Shown one piece after another: positions 25,820 to 34,121 of a stretch of 64,000 bases of DNA. The translations under genes were made by a program, and so were the position numbers. The notes beneath the pieces are model-generated. The model was given only the letters and a program-made list of their open reading frames with translations, made no database searches and had not been told where the DNA came from. Positions within the stretch are counted from its first letter, which is position 1; every line of letters begins with the position of its first letter. The DNA lies in assembly GCA_019638845.1 (NCBI GenBank), contig JAHBSZ010000002.1:62001-126000 (forward strand). Direction: 5' to 3'. The stretch is from Salinibacterium sp. Lineage in GTDB: Bacteria > Actinomycetota > Actinomycetes > Actinomycetales > Microbacteriaceae.

Positions 25820-26574
25820 TGCGGTGCGGGAGTGCCCACGTCGGCGAAGGTCACCGGGTAGTTGTCCAGCCACGTCCAGCGATCCACCGGCCAGCTAATC
25901 AGCAGCGCACGACCAACCACGTTGTCAATCGGGACAAAACCGCCGCTCGGGTCATCTTTGTGGAATGACGAGTCCGCAGAGTTATAGCGGTTATCCCCCA
26001 TGACCCACAGCTTGCCTTCCGGCACGGTGACGTTGAAATCTTCCCGGGTCGCTTTCGTGATGTCGGGCGGCAGGTTGATATACGGCTCTTCGAGGGGAAC
26101 CCCGTTGACCGTGATCTGACCGAAGTCGTTGCAACACACGACGGTGTCACCCGGGAGGCCGATGACGCGCTTGATGAGGTGGTCGTTGCTGTCGGGTGCA
26201 CTCAAACCCACGAACGCGAGGAATCCGTCGATCGCTCCGACGAACCAGTTGACGGGTGCTTCGAACTGGGGGGTGAGCCACCCGCCCGGATCCTTGAACA
26301 CGACGACATCGCCGTGCTCGATTGGCATGAACCTAGGCTCCAACTGGTTGACGATGATCCGGTCATCGATATGCAGGGTCTCTTCCATCGACGAAGACGG
26401 TATGTAGAACGAACGGATCAGAAACGTCTTGATCAGGAATGAGATGAGCAGCGCAGCGAGGAAGATCAGGAGGATGTCGCGGAGGAAAATCTTCCAGCCG
26501 CGCTTCTTCTTCGATTGAGGCGCGCGGACTGGCTTGCTGCCTGCCGTCTCATCGTATTCCGTGCGATATGTCAC
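25816..26574 (-). CDS. lepB: Signal peptidase I
   Basis: 252 residues. Cytoplasmic basic N-terminus, one membrane segment near 30-52, then the catalytic part outside: Ser in PSSSMEETL near 77-84, Lys in KRVIGLPGDTV near 140 and MGDNRYNSADSS near 200. It cleaves Sec and Tat signal peptides. Preceded by a hairpin at 26582-26620 that separates it from rplS. Confidence 0.96.
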   Translation of the reverse strand: MTYRTEYDETAGSKPVRAPQSKKKRGWKIFLRDILLIFLAALLISFLIKTFLIRSFYIPSSSMEETLHIDDRIIVNQLEPRFMPIEHGDVVVFKDPGGWLTPQFEAPVNWFVGAIDGFLAFVGLSAPDSNDHLIKRVIGLPGDTVVCCNDFGQITVNGVPLEEPYINLPPDITKATREDFNVTVPEGKLWVMGDNRYNSADSSFHKDDPSGGFVPIDNVVGRALLISWPVDRWTWLDNYPVTFADVGTPAPQ

Positions 26575-26581
26575 TTAAACC

Positions 26582-26620
26582 CCTGAGCTCCCAGCAAGCA
26601 TAAGCGGCTGGGAGCTCAGG
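26582..26620. terminator. Hairpin between rplS and lepB
   Basis: Perfect 14-bp inverted repeat (CCTGAGCTCCCAGC and its complement) with an 11-nt loop. On the minus strand it follows rplS and is trailed by GGGGTTTAAG, a weak T tract. It may end or attenuate rplS transcription before lepB. Confidence 0.75.
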
Positions 26621-26685
26621 AAAAGCTAACTCGCGGGCGACCTACGACGTGGTTTCTGAAAAACCCGCGCGGCCGATCACGGTCG

Positions 26686-27036
26686 TTATGAGAAGTCGCG
26701 CTTCTCCTTGATCTTGGCCTTCTTGCCACGCAGGCTGCGCAGGTAGTAGAGCTTCGCGCGACGCACGTCACCGCGGGTGACGAGCTCGATGTGGTCAATG
26801 ATCGGGGAGTGCACGGGGAACGTACGCTCGACGCCGACCTGGAAGCTCACCTTGCGCACTGTGAAGGTCTCACGGACGCCCTCGCCGGAGCGACCGATCA
26901 CGACACCCTGGAACACCTGGATACGCGCTCGCGTACCTTCGATGATGTTGACGTGCACCTTGACGTTGTCGCCGGCACGGAAGTCGGGGATGTTGTCCTT
27001 GAGGGAAGCTGCATCGACGCTGTCGAGGATATGCAT
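26686..27036 (-). CDS. rplS: 50S ribosomal protein L19
   Basis: 116 residues, normal length. Recognised by [47 protein letters not shown] and the basic end [18 protein letters not shown]. It forms an intersubunit bridge on the large subunit. Normally it directly follows trmD; here a TetR-map pair on the opposite strand intervenes, so rplS must have its own promoter upstream of 27036. Confidence 0.98.
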   Translation of the reverse strand: MHILDSVDAASLKDNIPDFRAGDNVKVHVNIIEGTRARIQVFQGVVIGRSGEGVRETFTVRKVSFQVGVERTFPVHSPIIDHIELVTRGDVRRAKLYYLRSLRGKKAKIKEKRDFS

Positions 27037-27236
27037 GGTGTTTCGCTCTCTGCGCCCGCCACCGGTCGAACGCGTGTTATCAGTAGTGAAGAATGAAGTG
27101 TGCGCCGAGGCATTGAACCGAATCCCCTGTGGCAGAGCCGGATGCAGGCACGAACGGCAATTCTCGCACAGATTGCCCGCGCGGTGCCACTCAGCAAGAG
27201 CATAGGTGGGCCACGGTATGTTCTGGCAACCGACCA

Positions 27237-27893
27237 GTGAAAGCAGAGCAGCAATACAGGAACGTCAAAACCGACTTCGTTCCGACTACAGTCCGCACCG
27301 AGCCGGTACAGCAACGCAGCAGCGAACGCATTACGAGCCTCTTGGATGCCGCGGCGAGCCTCATCGACCAGAACGGCATTGACGGCCTCACTACCAGCGA
27401 TGTAGCTACCCGCTCGGGCTCGTCGGTGGGCGTCGTATACCGCTACTTCCCCAACATCCAGTCGCTGCTGCGCGCTCTCGCCTCTCGAAACATGGAGACG
27501 TTTAGGGCCCGGGTCTTCGGCACGACGACCGAGGTACCGGCCACCTGGATGGACGCCATGAATGCCGCGATCGATCAGTACATCGAATTACTCCGCGATG
27601 AGCCTGGGTTCCGCGCACTTGGTTTCGGCGACGTCATCGACAAACGCTTCGTGCGGCCAGACCTGTCGAACAACTCCGTGCTCGCGCCGCAGTTCGCAGA
27701 ACTCTTCACTCGCCGGTACGGCTTCGTGCCTTCCGACGACCTTTCGCTCGACCTCGAAATCATCGTCGAGATCGCAGACGCCCTGTTGCACCGCGCATTC
27801 CTGTACGACCCGCGCGGAGACGAGCGGTTCATCTCCAAACTGCGCTCCATCGTGTTCGAGTACATGGGCAAGCACGAGGTGGTCGCTTCGTGA
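27237..27893 (+). CDS. TetR/AcrR-family regulator
   Basis: 218 residues from GTG at 27237; the frame stays open 36 residues further upstream but that part looks unlike protein of this family. N-terminal helix-turn-helix: [16 protein letters not shown], then [20 protein letters not shown] with [12 protein letters not shown]. The ligand domain is divergent. Its TGA overlaps the GTG of the methionine aminopeptidase gene, so both are translated together. The regulator probably controls this operon or a nearby one; the ligand is unknown. Confidence 0.88.
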   Translation: MKAEQQYRNVKTDFVPTTVRTEPVQQRSSERITSLLDAAASLIDQNGIDGLTTSDVATRSGSSVGVVYRYFPNIQSLLRALASRNMETFRARVFGTTTEVPATWMDAMNAAIDQYIELLRDEPGFRALGFGDVIDKRFVRPDLSNNSVLAPQFAELFTRRYGFVPSDDLSLDLEIIVEIADALLHRAFLYDPRGDERFISKLRSIVFEYMGKHEVVAS

Positions 27894-28657
27894 TCGAGTT
27901 GCGCACCCCCGCCGAGATCGACCGGATGCGCGCCGCCGGGACGTTCGTCGGGAGCGTGCTCACGGCCACTGCCGCGGCATCCGTGGTCGGTGCCAATCTG
28001 CTCGAGATCGATCGCCTCGCGCACGACATGATTCGAGCGGCCGGCGCCGAGAGCTGCTACATCGACTACCACCCGTCGTTCGGTGGATCGCCGTTCGGCA
28101 AGGTGATCTGCACGTCGGTCAACGATGCCGCGCTTCACGGTCTCCCCCACGACTATCGCCTGCGCGACGGTGACCTGCTCTCCCTCGACTTCGCGGCATC
28201 CGTCGACGGATGGGTCGCGGACTCCGCGATCACGTTTGTCGTCGGCACCCCTCGCGACGAGGATCTCCGTCTCATCGACACCACTTCTCGGGCACTCGAC
28301 GCTGGGATCGCCGCCGCGATCGTGGGCAACCGGATCGGCGACATCTCAGCCGCGATCGGTGACGTCGCTCACGACGCCGGGTACAAGGTCAACCTCGACT
28401 TCGGTGGTCATGGCGTCGGCAGGACCATGCACGGTGATCCGCACGTTCCCAACGACGGGCGACCCGGCCGCGGATTGCCGCTGCGTGCCGGTCTCGTGTT
28501 CGCGATTGAGCCGTGGTTCATGCTCGGCACCGACCGCATCGTAACGGATCAGGACGGCTGGACGCTGCGCAGCGTAGACGGCTCGCGCGCAGCGCACTTC
28601 GAGCACACTGTCGCGGTGACCGACGACGGACCGCTAGTCCTCAGCGCTCGGAAGTAA
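27890..28657 (+). CDS. map: Type I methionine aminopeptidase (paralogue paired with a TetR regulator)
   Basis: 255 residues. Removes N-terminal Met from nascent proteins. Substrate His in AALHGLPH near 83; metal ligands Asp100 and Asp111 ([18 protein letters not shown]), His174 ([10 protein letters not shown]), Glu207 (AIEPWF) and Glu238 (HFEHTV). The gene is complete and looks active. It is not in the usual adk-map-infA position, so it may be an accessory copy. GTGA overlap with the TetR gene; its end overlaps trmD by 24 bp. Confidence 0.93.
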   Translation: MIELRTPAEIDRMRAAGTFVGSVLTATAAASVVGANLLEIDRLAHDMIRAAGAESCYIDYHPSFGGSPFGKVICTSVNDAALHGLPHDYRLRDGDLLSLDFAASVDGWVADSAITFVVGTPRDEDLRLIDTTSRALDAGIAAAIVGNRIGDISAAIGDVAHDAGYKVNLDFGGHGVGRTMHGDPHVPNDGRPGRGLPLRAGLVFAIEPWFMLGTDRIVTDQDGWTLRSVDGSRAAHFEHTVAVTDDGPLVLSARK

Positions 28658-29323
28658 GTCGGGCCGCACCCGTTTCGTGCGCTCGACTTGCTGCTCGTGG
28701 CGCCACTTCGCGATCGCGCCGTGGTTGCCGCTGAGCAGCACGGGAGGGACCTCGCGCCCGCGCCACTCGGCAGGTTTGGTGTAGCTCGGGTACTCGAGCA
28801 GGCCGCCCTCGTGGCTCTCCTCGTCGAGGCTTGCCGCGTTGCCGATCACGCCCGGGACGAGGCGCCCTACGGCTTCGATCATCGCCATGACCGCGACCTC
28901 TCCCCCGTTGAGCACGTAGTCGCCGAGGCTGATCTCACGCACCCGGGCCACGGAGCTGGCATGGTCGATGACGCGCTGATCGATACCCTCGTAGCGACCG
29001 CATCCGAATACCAGATGCTGCTCGCCGGCGAGTTCGCGGGCCGTCGCTTGCGTGAACCGTTCCCCGGCAGGAGAGGGAAAGATCACCACGGAGTCGGCTG
29101 TAATCACGGAGTCGAGCGCTTCGCCCCAGGGCTCGGGACGCATGACCATGCCAGCGCCACCACCGTAGGGTGTGTCATCCACGGTTCGATGCCTGTCGTG
29201 CGTGAAATCGCGCAGGTCGTGCACACCCACGTCGATAATGCGCGCCTGGCGGGCCTTGCCGAGTAGCGAGACGTCGAGCACGCCGAAGAAGTCGGGGAAG
29301 ATCGTGACGATGTCGATGCGCAC
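28634..29323 (-). CDS. trmD: tRNA (guanine-N1)-methyltransferase
   Basis: 229 residues from a GTG ([13 protein letters not shown]); the frame extends upstream into gene-free sequence with no family match. Methylates G37 of tRNAs to prevent frameshifts. SPOUT knot motifs: [12 protein letters not shown] near 58, [10 protein letters not shown] near 110, [15 protein letters not shown] near 128. Convergent 24-bp overlap with map. Separated from both rimM and rplS, its normal neighbours, by opposite-strand insertions. Confidence 0.96.
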   Translation of the reverse strand: MRIDIVTIFPDFFGVLDVSLLGKARQARIIDVGVHDLRDFTHDRHRTVDDTPYGGGAGMVMRPEPWGEALDSVITADSVVIFPSPAGERFTQATARELAGEQHLVFGCGRYEGIDQRVIDHASSVARVREISLGDYVLNGGEVAVMAMIEAVGRLVPGVIGNAASLDEESHEGGLLEYPSYTKPAEWRGREVPPVLLSGNHGAIAKWRHEQQVERTKRVRPDLLPSAED

Positions 29324-29403
29324 AACACCAGCGTAGGGCGCGGGCCGGTCGCGGTGGACCCGTGGACGGGCGCGGGCGGCCGCGGCCGGTCCTCGACCAA
29401 TAC

Positions 29404-29462
29404 GGAGGACGGCACGCCGCAGCAGAAGCCTGGCCCGCCCGGCGCGCGGCGTGGCGTCCTCC
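29404..29462. repeat. Dispersed hairpin element, family 1, copy B
   Basis: Arms GGAGGACGGCACGCCGC (29404-29420) and GCGGCGTGGCGTCCTCC (29446-29462), 16 of 17 pairs, 25-nt loop. It lies in the divergent space between trmD and the AbiEi/DUF559 gene, 82 bp before the latter's ATG. Confidence 0.78.
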
Positions 29463-29544
29463 ACAACGGCGCGGCCGCTAGCGCAACCCACCGAAGTTCG
29501 GGCCGACCGCCGTCGGCTTCCCGCCCGCGCCAACCCTGTCAGTT

Positions 29545-30423
29545 ATGACACAACCATTCATCGCCAACATCCGTTCCCGAGGGGGCGCCGCCCGCGTCGC
29601 AACGCTCACCGCATCGGGCGCGACCCGCGGAAGGCTCCGGGCCGCCGTGCAGAACGGGGAACTCGTCCGAATCAGAAAGGGGTGGCTCGCGGTTCCGGAT
29701 GCCCCCGCCGACGTTATCCGGGCCGTCGCGTACGGCGGCCGTCTCGCCTGCCTGTCAGCCGCGCGCTTTCACGGACTCTGGGCGCCGGAGGATGACCACG
29801 TCCACGCGGCAATACCGCGGCACGCGGGGCGGGTGCACGGGCATCCCGAGGACCTGATCATCCACTGGCAGTCGACCGCATGGTCGGCACACTCCTCGGT
29901 AGTCGAACCTGTGCCTGACCTCGTGCGGCAGGTGCTGCTGTGCCGCCCACTCGAGGATGCGCTCACCGTGATCGACTCCGCGCTCAACACGAGGACACTC
30001 TCGATGGCCGGTCTTGCCGCAATCCTGGACACGCTACCGCCGCGCTTCGCCCGCGTGATCGGCGAGGTGGATGCACGGAGCGAGTCGGGGCTCGAGACGT
30101 TCTGCCGGTGTCGACTCAGGCCGCTCGGAATCAGCATCCGATCCCAAGTGCGAATTCCGGGCGTCGGGCGAGTCGATCTCCTGCTCGGCGATCGGATCGT
30201 AATCGAGGCCGATGGCGCTGAATGGCACAACGGTTCGTCCGCATTCTTGGCGGATCGATCACGTGATCTCGCCCTCGTGCGGATGGGCTACGTCGTGATT
30301 CGCGTCGGGTACGCGCACGTCGTGCACGAGTGGAAACTGATCGAACTCGCGATCGTCGGACTCGTCGCGCGCGGCGAACACCGGTGGACCGCCGCGCATC
30401 ACCGCGCCGGCCTCGCCCGCTGA
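29545..30423 (+). CDS. AbiEi-like wHTH plus DUF559 (Vsr-like PD-(D/E)XK nuclease fold) protein
   Basis: 292 residues. Residues 8-50 look like the AbiEi antitoxin N-terminal domain (RGGAARVATLTASGATRGRL then LVRIRKGWLAV). Residues 175-270 resemble the DUF559/Vsr endonuclease fold with Glu184 (SGLE), Asp211 (GRVDLLL), Glu221-x-Asp223 (VIEADG) and the DRSRDLALVRMGY helix. All acidic candidates for metal binding are present. Solitary proteins of this type are numerous in actinobacterial genomes and of unknown role; no AbiEii toxin is next to it. It lies between rimM and trmD on the opposite strand, bracketed by hairpins. Confidence 0.88.
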   Translation: MTQPFIANIRSRGGAARVATLTASGATRGRLRAAVQNGELVRIRKGWLAVPDAPADVIRAVAYGGRLACLSAARFHGLWAPEDDHVHAAIPRHAGRVHGHPEDLIIHWQSTAWSAHSSVVEPVPDLVRQVLLCRPLEDALTVIDSALNTRTLSMAGLAAILDTLPPRFARVIGEVDARSESGLETFCRCRLRPLGISIRSQVRIPGVGRVDLLLGDRIVIEADGAEWHNGSSAFLADRSRDLALVRMGYVVIRVGYAHVVHEWKLIELAIVGLVARGEHRWTAAHHRAGLAR

Positions 30424-30450
30424 CGCCAAGTCCGACGCCAAGTCCGACGC
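30422..30450. repeat. Short tandem repeat, 12-bp period
   Basis: GACGCCAAGTCC occurs twice in a row, followed by GACGC, just after the stop of the AbiEi/DUF559 gene and 18 bp before hairpin copy C. Confidence 0.8.
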
Positions 30451-30467
30451 ACCCAACGTCATCGATG

Positions 30468-30527
30468 CGGAGGACGACGCGCCGCCCGAGCGGGAGTTAG
30501 GGCCGGACTACGGCGCGTCGTCCTCCG
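30468..30527. repeat. Dispersed hairpin element, family 1, copy C
   Basis: Perfect 17-bp arms, CGGAGGACGACGCGCCG (30468-30484) and its complement (30511-30527), with a 26-nt loop. The right arm lies inside the rimM coding region and encodes its last residues (EDDAP); the rimM stop follows immediately. Between two convergent genes it may also act as a terminator. Confidence 0.82.
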
Positions 30528-31149
30528 GAACGGACGGCTGGACCGGAACGGACGGCTGGACCGGGGCCGCCGAGGCCGCGGGGGCGTCGTCGTCCGCGAT
30601 CTCCTCGAACAATCCGATCGGCGGAGTGACCGTCATCGTGCCTGCCGTGATGTCGACGGATGCCACGATCGCTTTGACGAACGGAACGAGCACATCCCCC
30701 GAGCTCGTCGCAACCGTCAACAGGTCTTGCGCCGGGAAATGATCGATCTGCGACACCGTACCGACAGCGATACCGTCCCGCAGCACGGTGAGGCCGACCA
30801 ACTGGTGGTCGAACCACGCGTCTTCTTCGTCCGACTCTTGCGCGAGATCGTGCTCGATCCACAAAATCGCCTTGATCAGGGTTTCGGCGGCACTGCGGTC
30901 GTTGACGTCCTTGAAGAACGCGACCGGCTGGGCGTTGTAGAACTTAAGCTCGATGAGTTCGAGCTTCTTGCCGTGCCACTCGGAAGTGGTCGGAACCTGA
31001 AGCGAAAACGTCGCCCCGGGAACGAACCGCTTCTCGGGGGCATCCGTATAGAGCTCGACCTTGATCGCGCCTTTGAGTCCATGCGCCTTGGTCAGCCGTC
31101 CCACTCGCAACTGCGTGTGGGACGGCTGAGGAGCCTTTGGCCCGGCCAA
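30508..31149 (-). CDS. rimM: 16S rRNA processing protein RimM with extended C-terminus
   Basis: 213 residues; about 170 is usual. Assists assembly of the 30S head by binding S19. The N-terminal domain (LRVGRLTKAHGLKGAIKVELYTD) and PRC barrel (LVGLTVLRDGIAVGTVSQIDHF, LVPFVKAIVASVD) are intact. The last ~40 residues are an Ala/Pro/Asp tail with a tandem six-residue repeat PVQPSV (18-bp DNA repeat at 30527-30562), and the final residues come from the hairpin arm. Three bp separate its start from khpA. Confidence 0.95.
   Translation of the reverse strand: MAGPKAPQPSHTQLRVGRLTKAHGLKGAIKVELYTDAPEKRFVPGATFSLQVPTTSEWHGKKLELIELKFYNAQPVAFFKDVNDRSAAETLIKAILWIEHDLAQESDEEDAWFDHQLVGLTVLRDGIAVGTVSQIDHFPAQDLLTVATSSGDVLVPFVKAIVASVDITAGTMTVTPPIGLFEEIADDDAPAASAAPVQPSVPVQPSVPEDDAP
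30527..30562. repeat. Two exact 18-bp tandem units in rimM
   Basis: Units 30527-30544 and 30545-30562 (GGAACGGACGGCTGGACC) encode PVQPSV twice on the minus strand. They abut the hairpin arm, so the repeat and the hairpin together make the abnormal RimM tail. Confidence 0.9.
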
Positions 31150-31152
31150 GGT

Positions 31153-31389
31153 CTAGTAGTCGGTGTCGACCACGTCGACGCGCACCTTGCGGCCGTCGGC
31201 AAGGGCCGAGACCAAGGTGCGAAGCGCCTTCGCGGTGCGACCGGCGCGACCGATGACACGGCCGAGATCCTCGGGATGCACGCGCACCTCGAGTACTTCT
31301 CCGCGTTGTGAGTTCTTCGCGACGACCTGAACCTGGTCAGGGTGATCGACGATCCCCTTGACCAGGTGTTCGAGAGCGGGAGCGAGCAA
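31153..31389 (-). CDS. khpA: KH-domain RNA-binding protein KhpA
   Basis: 78 residues. Single KH domain with the GxxG loop in VIGRAGRTAKALRTLV. Pairs with KhpB in other Gram-positives to bind small RNAs and mRNAs and affect cell elongation. Found between rpsP and rimM, 2 bp after the rpsP stop; usual order. Confidence 0.94.
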   Translation of the reverse strand: MLAPALEHLVKGIVDHPDQVQVVAKNSQRGEVLEVRVHPEDLGRVIGRAGRTAKALRTLVSALADGRKVRVDVVDTDY

Positions 31390-31391
31390 GG

Positions 31392-31961
31392 CTAAGCCTT
31401 ATCGGTGTCAGCCTCTGCAGCGGCATCCGCAGCAGGAGCGTCATCGGTGGCCGGAGCGGCTTCGTCGGCTGCGGCCTCAGCGGCAGGCGCCTCAGCAACG
31501 ACCTCGGCAGGTGCCTCAGCGACGGCCTCGGCAGGAGCTTCGGCAACAGCCTCGGCCGGAGCATCAGCGGCGTCCGCGGCGGGGGCCTCTTCTACCTTCG
31601 CGACGGGCTTCTCCGACTTGGGCTTAAGAACCGGCTTCTTCTTCTCGTCAGCCTGGAAGACTTCCTTGGCTTCCTTGGTCTTGACCGTGCTCTTGGCGTT
31701 CTTGTCGCCCTTGAAGATTCCCCAGTCGCCCGTGAGCTTGAGGATGGCCTCGACCTGCGGGCTCGGCTGCGCGCCGACGCTCAGCCAGTACTGCGCACGC
31801 GCGGAGTCAACCTCGATGAACGAGGGCTCCTCGGTCGGGTGGTACTTGCCGATCTCCTCGATGGAGCGGCCGTCGCGCTTGGTGCGGCCATCGGCCACGA
31901 CGATGCGGTAGTACGGTGCACGGATCTTGCCCATGCGCTTGAGACGAATCTTTACAGCCAC
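31392..31961 (-). CDS. rpsP: 30S ribosomal protein S16 with long Ala-rich C-terminal tail
   Basis: 189 residues; the first ~90 are the S16 core ([29 protein letters not shown]). The rest, from about residue 100, is low complexity: a Lys-rich linker, then repeated Ala/Glu/Val/Pro units such as [15 protein letters not shown] start with CAGGAGA 5 nt upstream. First gene of the rpsP-khpA-rimM group. Confidence 0.97.
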   Translation of the reverse strand: MAVKIRLKRMGKIRAPYYRIVVADGRTKRDGRSIEEIGKYHPTEEPSFIEVDSARAQYWLSVGAQPSPQVEAILKLTGDWGIFKGDKNAKSTVKTKEAKEVFQADEKKKPVLKPKSEKPVAKVEEAPAADAADAPAEAVAEAPAEAVAEAPAEVVAEAPAAEAAADEAAPATDDAPAADAAAEADTDKA

Positions 31962-32124
31962 AATTCTCCTGAATTCGGTGTTTGTCTTTTAACAGACGGT
32001 GTTGGGTGGCGAACCGCTAGCCGTGAGCGTGGGGGCACACTCGGCACAAAAGCTCTGATGGATTCCGTCGCGCCAGATTAGAGGGTCGGCGTGACAAGAC
32101 TCGACTGGCTATTCTGCCATGTTT

Positions 32125-33039
32125 TTACTGAGACGAGGAACCGGGTTCTGACTGTTCGAGAATTCGCGGGCGTCGACGGGACAGCGCGACACCGACGAGG
32201 CACACGACGCCACCGACGATCGCCAGCAGATGCGGCACCTCCTGGAAGACGATGACACCCATGATGATCGCCAGCGGGGGCACGATATAGGTCGTGACCC
32301 CGAGCTGTCCGGCGGGCATCCGCGAGAGCGCATAAGCCCAGGTGCTGAACGCGAGCGCCGTGGGAATGGCGCCGAGATAGAGGAGCCCGAGGACGCCCTG
32401 CAGCGGGGCATCCGCGAACTCTCTGATGAGGTCACCAGTGAACGGAAGGGTCGCAACGAGACCAATGGCGCAGCCGAGCCACGTCACTTGCGCGTTCGGA
32501 AGCCGCTTGAGCGCCGGCTTCTGCAGTAAGACCCCGGCGGCGTAGGTGACGGCCGCGACGAGCGCGAGAAGAACCCCAACCCCGTCACCCAATTCGGAAG
32601 CCCCAGTGCCGAAGCCGATGAGCACGACCCCGAGGAAGGCAACCCCCGCACCGATGGCGAGCCACTTCGGGATGCCCTCACCCAAGAACACCCCGGCGCC
32701 GAGCGCGATAAGAATGGGCCCGATATTCACGATCATCGCTGTGGTGCCCGCATCCAGAGACTGTTCGGCGGTGTTGAGCGCAACGTTGTACGCACCGAAC
32801 CACAGCACTCCAAAGCCGATGATCTGCAGCCATTCCCGCCGAGTGGGTGTGACCCAGCGCCGACCGATGAGGACAACCACGCCGAGTAGCACGGTGCCCA
32901 CGATGAGTCGGCCTAGAGCGAGGGCACCACCCGAGAAGAATTCGCCGGTACCACGGATGACGATGAATGCGCTCGCCCACGCGAGGATCGTGACCCCAAT
33001 GGCGATGAAAACGAGTGGAGTCGGTCGGGGCGCGTTCAC
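32125..33039 (-). CDS. EamA/DMT-family transporter
   Basis: 304 residues, ten membrane segments in two halves: GVTILAWASAFIVIRG, the QSLDAGTTAMIVNIGPILIAL region and AYALSRMPAGQLGVTTYIVP near the end of the second half. A metabolite exporter of the RhaT/YdcZ kind by fold; substrate unknown. Monocistronic: it is about 160 bp before rpsP on the same strand. Confidence 0.9.
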   Translation of the reverse strand: MNAPRPTPLVFIAIGVTILAWASAFIVIRGTGEFFSGGALALGRLIVGTVLLGVVVLIGRRWVTPTRREWLQIIGFGVLWFGAYNVALNTAEQSLDAGTTAMIVNIGPILIALGAGVFLGEGIPKWLAIGAGVAFLGVVLIGFGTGASELGDGVGVLLALVAAVTYAAGVLLQKPALKRLPNAQVTWLGCAIGLVATLPFTGDLIREFADAPLQGVLGLLYLGAIPTALAFSTWAYALSRMPAGQLGVTTYIVPPLAIIMGVIVFQEVPHLLAIVGGVVCLVGVALSRRRPRILEQSEPGSSSQ

Positions 33040-33128
33040 GTGCTTACGTTAGCGACGACCGCCGATGCCTGAGCCCGACCGGGCATGCAATGGCCGAAAG
33101 CCGCCGAAACTATGGCAGTCAGTGGCCC

Positions 33129-33908
33129 CTAGGCGTTCTGCGCGTCGCGCCAGACGAGCCAACGCTTGAGGTGGGTGAGGTCGTAATCCGGACCGTCGAT
33201 CCCGATGGTGAACATCGTCGCCCCGAGTGCGCGGATCTCATCCGCGTAGTGCTCGTCTTTCTTGCCGAGTTCGGTGGAGATCTCGATCTCGGTCATGTCC
33301 CGGCCGACCGCAGCACAGTGTTCGCCGAGGATGCCCAACTTGCGGCTGAGTACCTCCGGCTCAGAGAAGCTGTGCCAAATGTCAGCGTGCTGCGCGACGA
33401 TCCGGAGGGTCTTCTTTTCCCCGCCGCCACCGATCAGAACCGGGATCTTGCGCGTGGGCGCGGGGTTGAGCTTCGCCCAGCGGGCCTCGATCCTGGGCAT
33501 CGCCTCCGCGAGCGCATCGAGTCGCTGCCCCGCAGTCCCGAATTCGTAGCCATACTCGTCATAGTCGCGCTCGAACCAGCCCGAGCCGGTACCGAAGATG
33601 AACCGGCCACCCGAAATGTGGTCGAGGGTGCGGGCCATATCGGCCTGCAGGTCGGCATTGCGGTAGCTGTTGCAGTTCACGAGCGTGCCGAATTCGACTC
33701 GGCTCGTGAGCTCGGCCCACGAGCCGAGTTCCGTCCACGCCTCGAAGTGCAGGCCGTCGGGGTCGCCGTAGAGCGGAAAGAAGTGGTCCCAGTTGAAGAG
33801 AATGTCGACGCCGAGATCCTCCGCCTCGCGAACCGTGTCGCGAATCGTGGAGTAGCTGGCGTGCTGGGGCTGAATCTGGAGTCCCAGGCGTACGGGGCGT
33901 GACGTCAT
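33129..33908 (-). CDS. LLM-class F420-dependent oxidoreductase
   Basis: 259 residues. Luciferase-like TIM barrel: LGLQIQPQHASYSTIRDTV, LFNWDHFFPLYGDPDG, TLVNCNSYRNADLQADMARTLD as two pieces, and GRFIFGTGSGWFERDYDEYG. These motifs are typical of F420-binding rather than FMN-binding members, which fits cofD and cofC at the right end of the window. Substrate unknown. It is separated from ffh by the repeat-rich 209-bp gap. Confidence 0.9.
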   Translation of the reverse strand: MTSRPVRLGLQIQPQHASYSTIRDTVREAEDLGVDILFNWDHFFPLYGDPDGLHFEAWTELGSWAELTSRVEFGTLVNCNSYRNADLQADMARTLDHISGGRFIFGTGSGWFERDYDEYGYEFGTAGQRLDALAEAMPRIEARWAKLNPAPTRKIPVLIGGGGEKKTLRIVAQHADIWHSFSEPEVLSRKLGILGEHCAAVGRDMTEIEISTELGKKDEHYADEIRALGATMFTIGIDGPDYDLTHLKRWLVWRDAQNA

Positions 33909-33920
33909 TCCTTCACGTTA

Positions 33921-33959
33921 CCCCGTGCGGGCGGCCCGCCCCTGCGTGACGGCACGGGG
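33921..33959. terminator. Candidate terminator hairpin downstream of ffh
   Basis: CCCCGTGC (33921-33928) pairs with GCACGGGG (33952-33959), with a second G+C-rich palindrome inside the loop (GGGCGGCCCGCCC). It precedes the LLM gene and would act on transcripts from ffh on the minus strand. Confidence 0.45.
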
Positions 33960-33976
33960 CACTCGTGGTCCGTCGG

Positions 33977-34036
33977 CGCGGGGCTTTCGACGGGAGGCGC
34001 CCCCTGCGCAGAGCGCGCGGCGTCGAAACCCACGCG
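33977..34036. repeat. Palindromic element, family 2, copy A
   Basis: Arms CGCGGGGCTTTCGACG (33977-33992) and CGTCGAAACCCACGCG (34021-34036) pair at 14 of 16 positions around a 28-nt loop. On the minus strand the arm GCGTGGGTTTCGACGCCG closely matches the left arm of the element at 57830-57893. It lies downstream of ffh, next to the 42-bp tandem repeat. Confidence 0.6.
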
Positions 34037-34037
34037 C

Positions 34038-34121
34038 GGCCGGGGAGCGCCACGCGAAGAAGGTGACGGAAACGCTAGCGGCCGGGGAGCGCCACACGAA
34101 GAAGGTGACGAAAACGCTAGC
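34038..34121. repeat. Two 42-bp tandem units spanning the ffh stop
   Basis: Units 34038-34079 and 34080-34121 differ at only two positions. The second contains the ffh stop codon and its last codon bases, so the end of ffh and its 3' flank have been duplicated. The next bases (GGCCG at 34122) start a further partial unit inside ffh. Confidence 0.92.

Larger units (their letters stand above)
29404..30527. mobile_element. Candidate insertion unit: AbiEi/DUF559 gene bracketed by two family-1 hairpins
   Basis: The unit runs from hairpin copy B to copy C and contains one gene. It interrupts rimM-trmD, which are adjacent in most bacteria. No transposase or clear target duplication is seen, so mobility is a hypothesis based on the flanking repeats and the disturbed gene order. 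It could have entered by recombination or be an in-place accumulation of repeats around an older insertion. Confidence 0.35.

Noticed and set aside
29545..30423. Possible AbiE toxin-antitoxin pair
   Set aside because: The N-terminal domain is AbiEi-like, but no AbiEii nucleotidyltransferase gene lies beside it; the neighbours are trmD and rimM.
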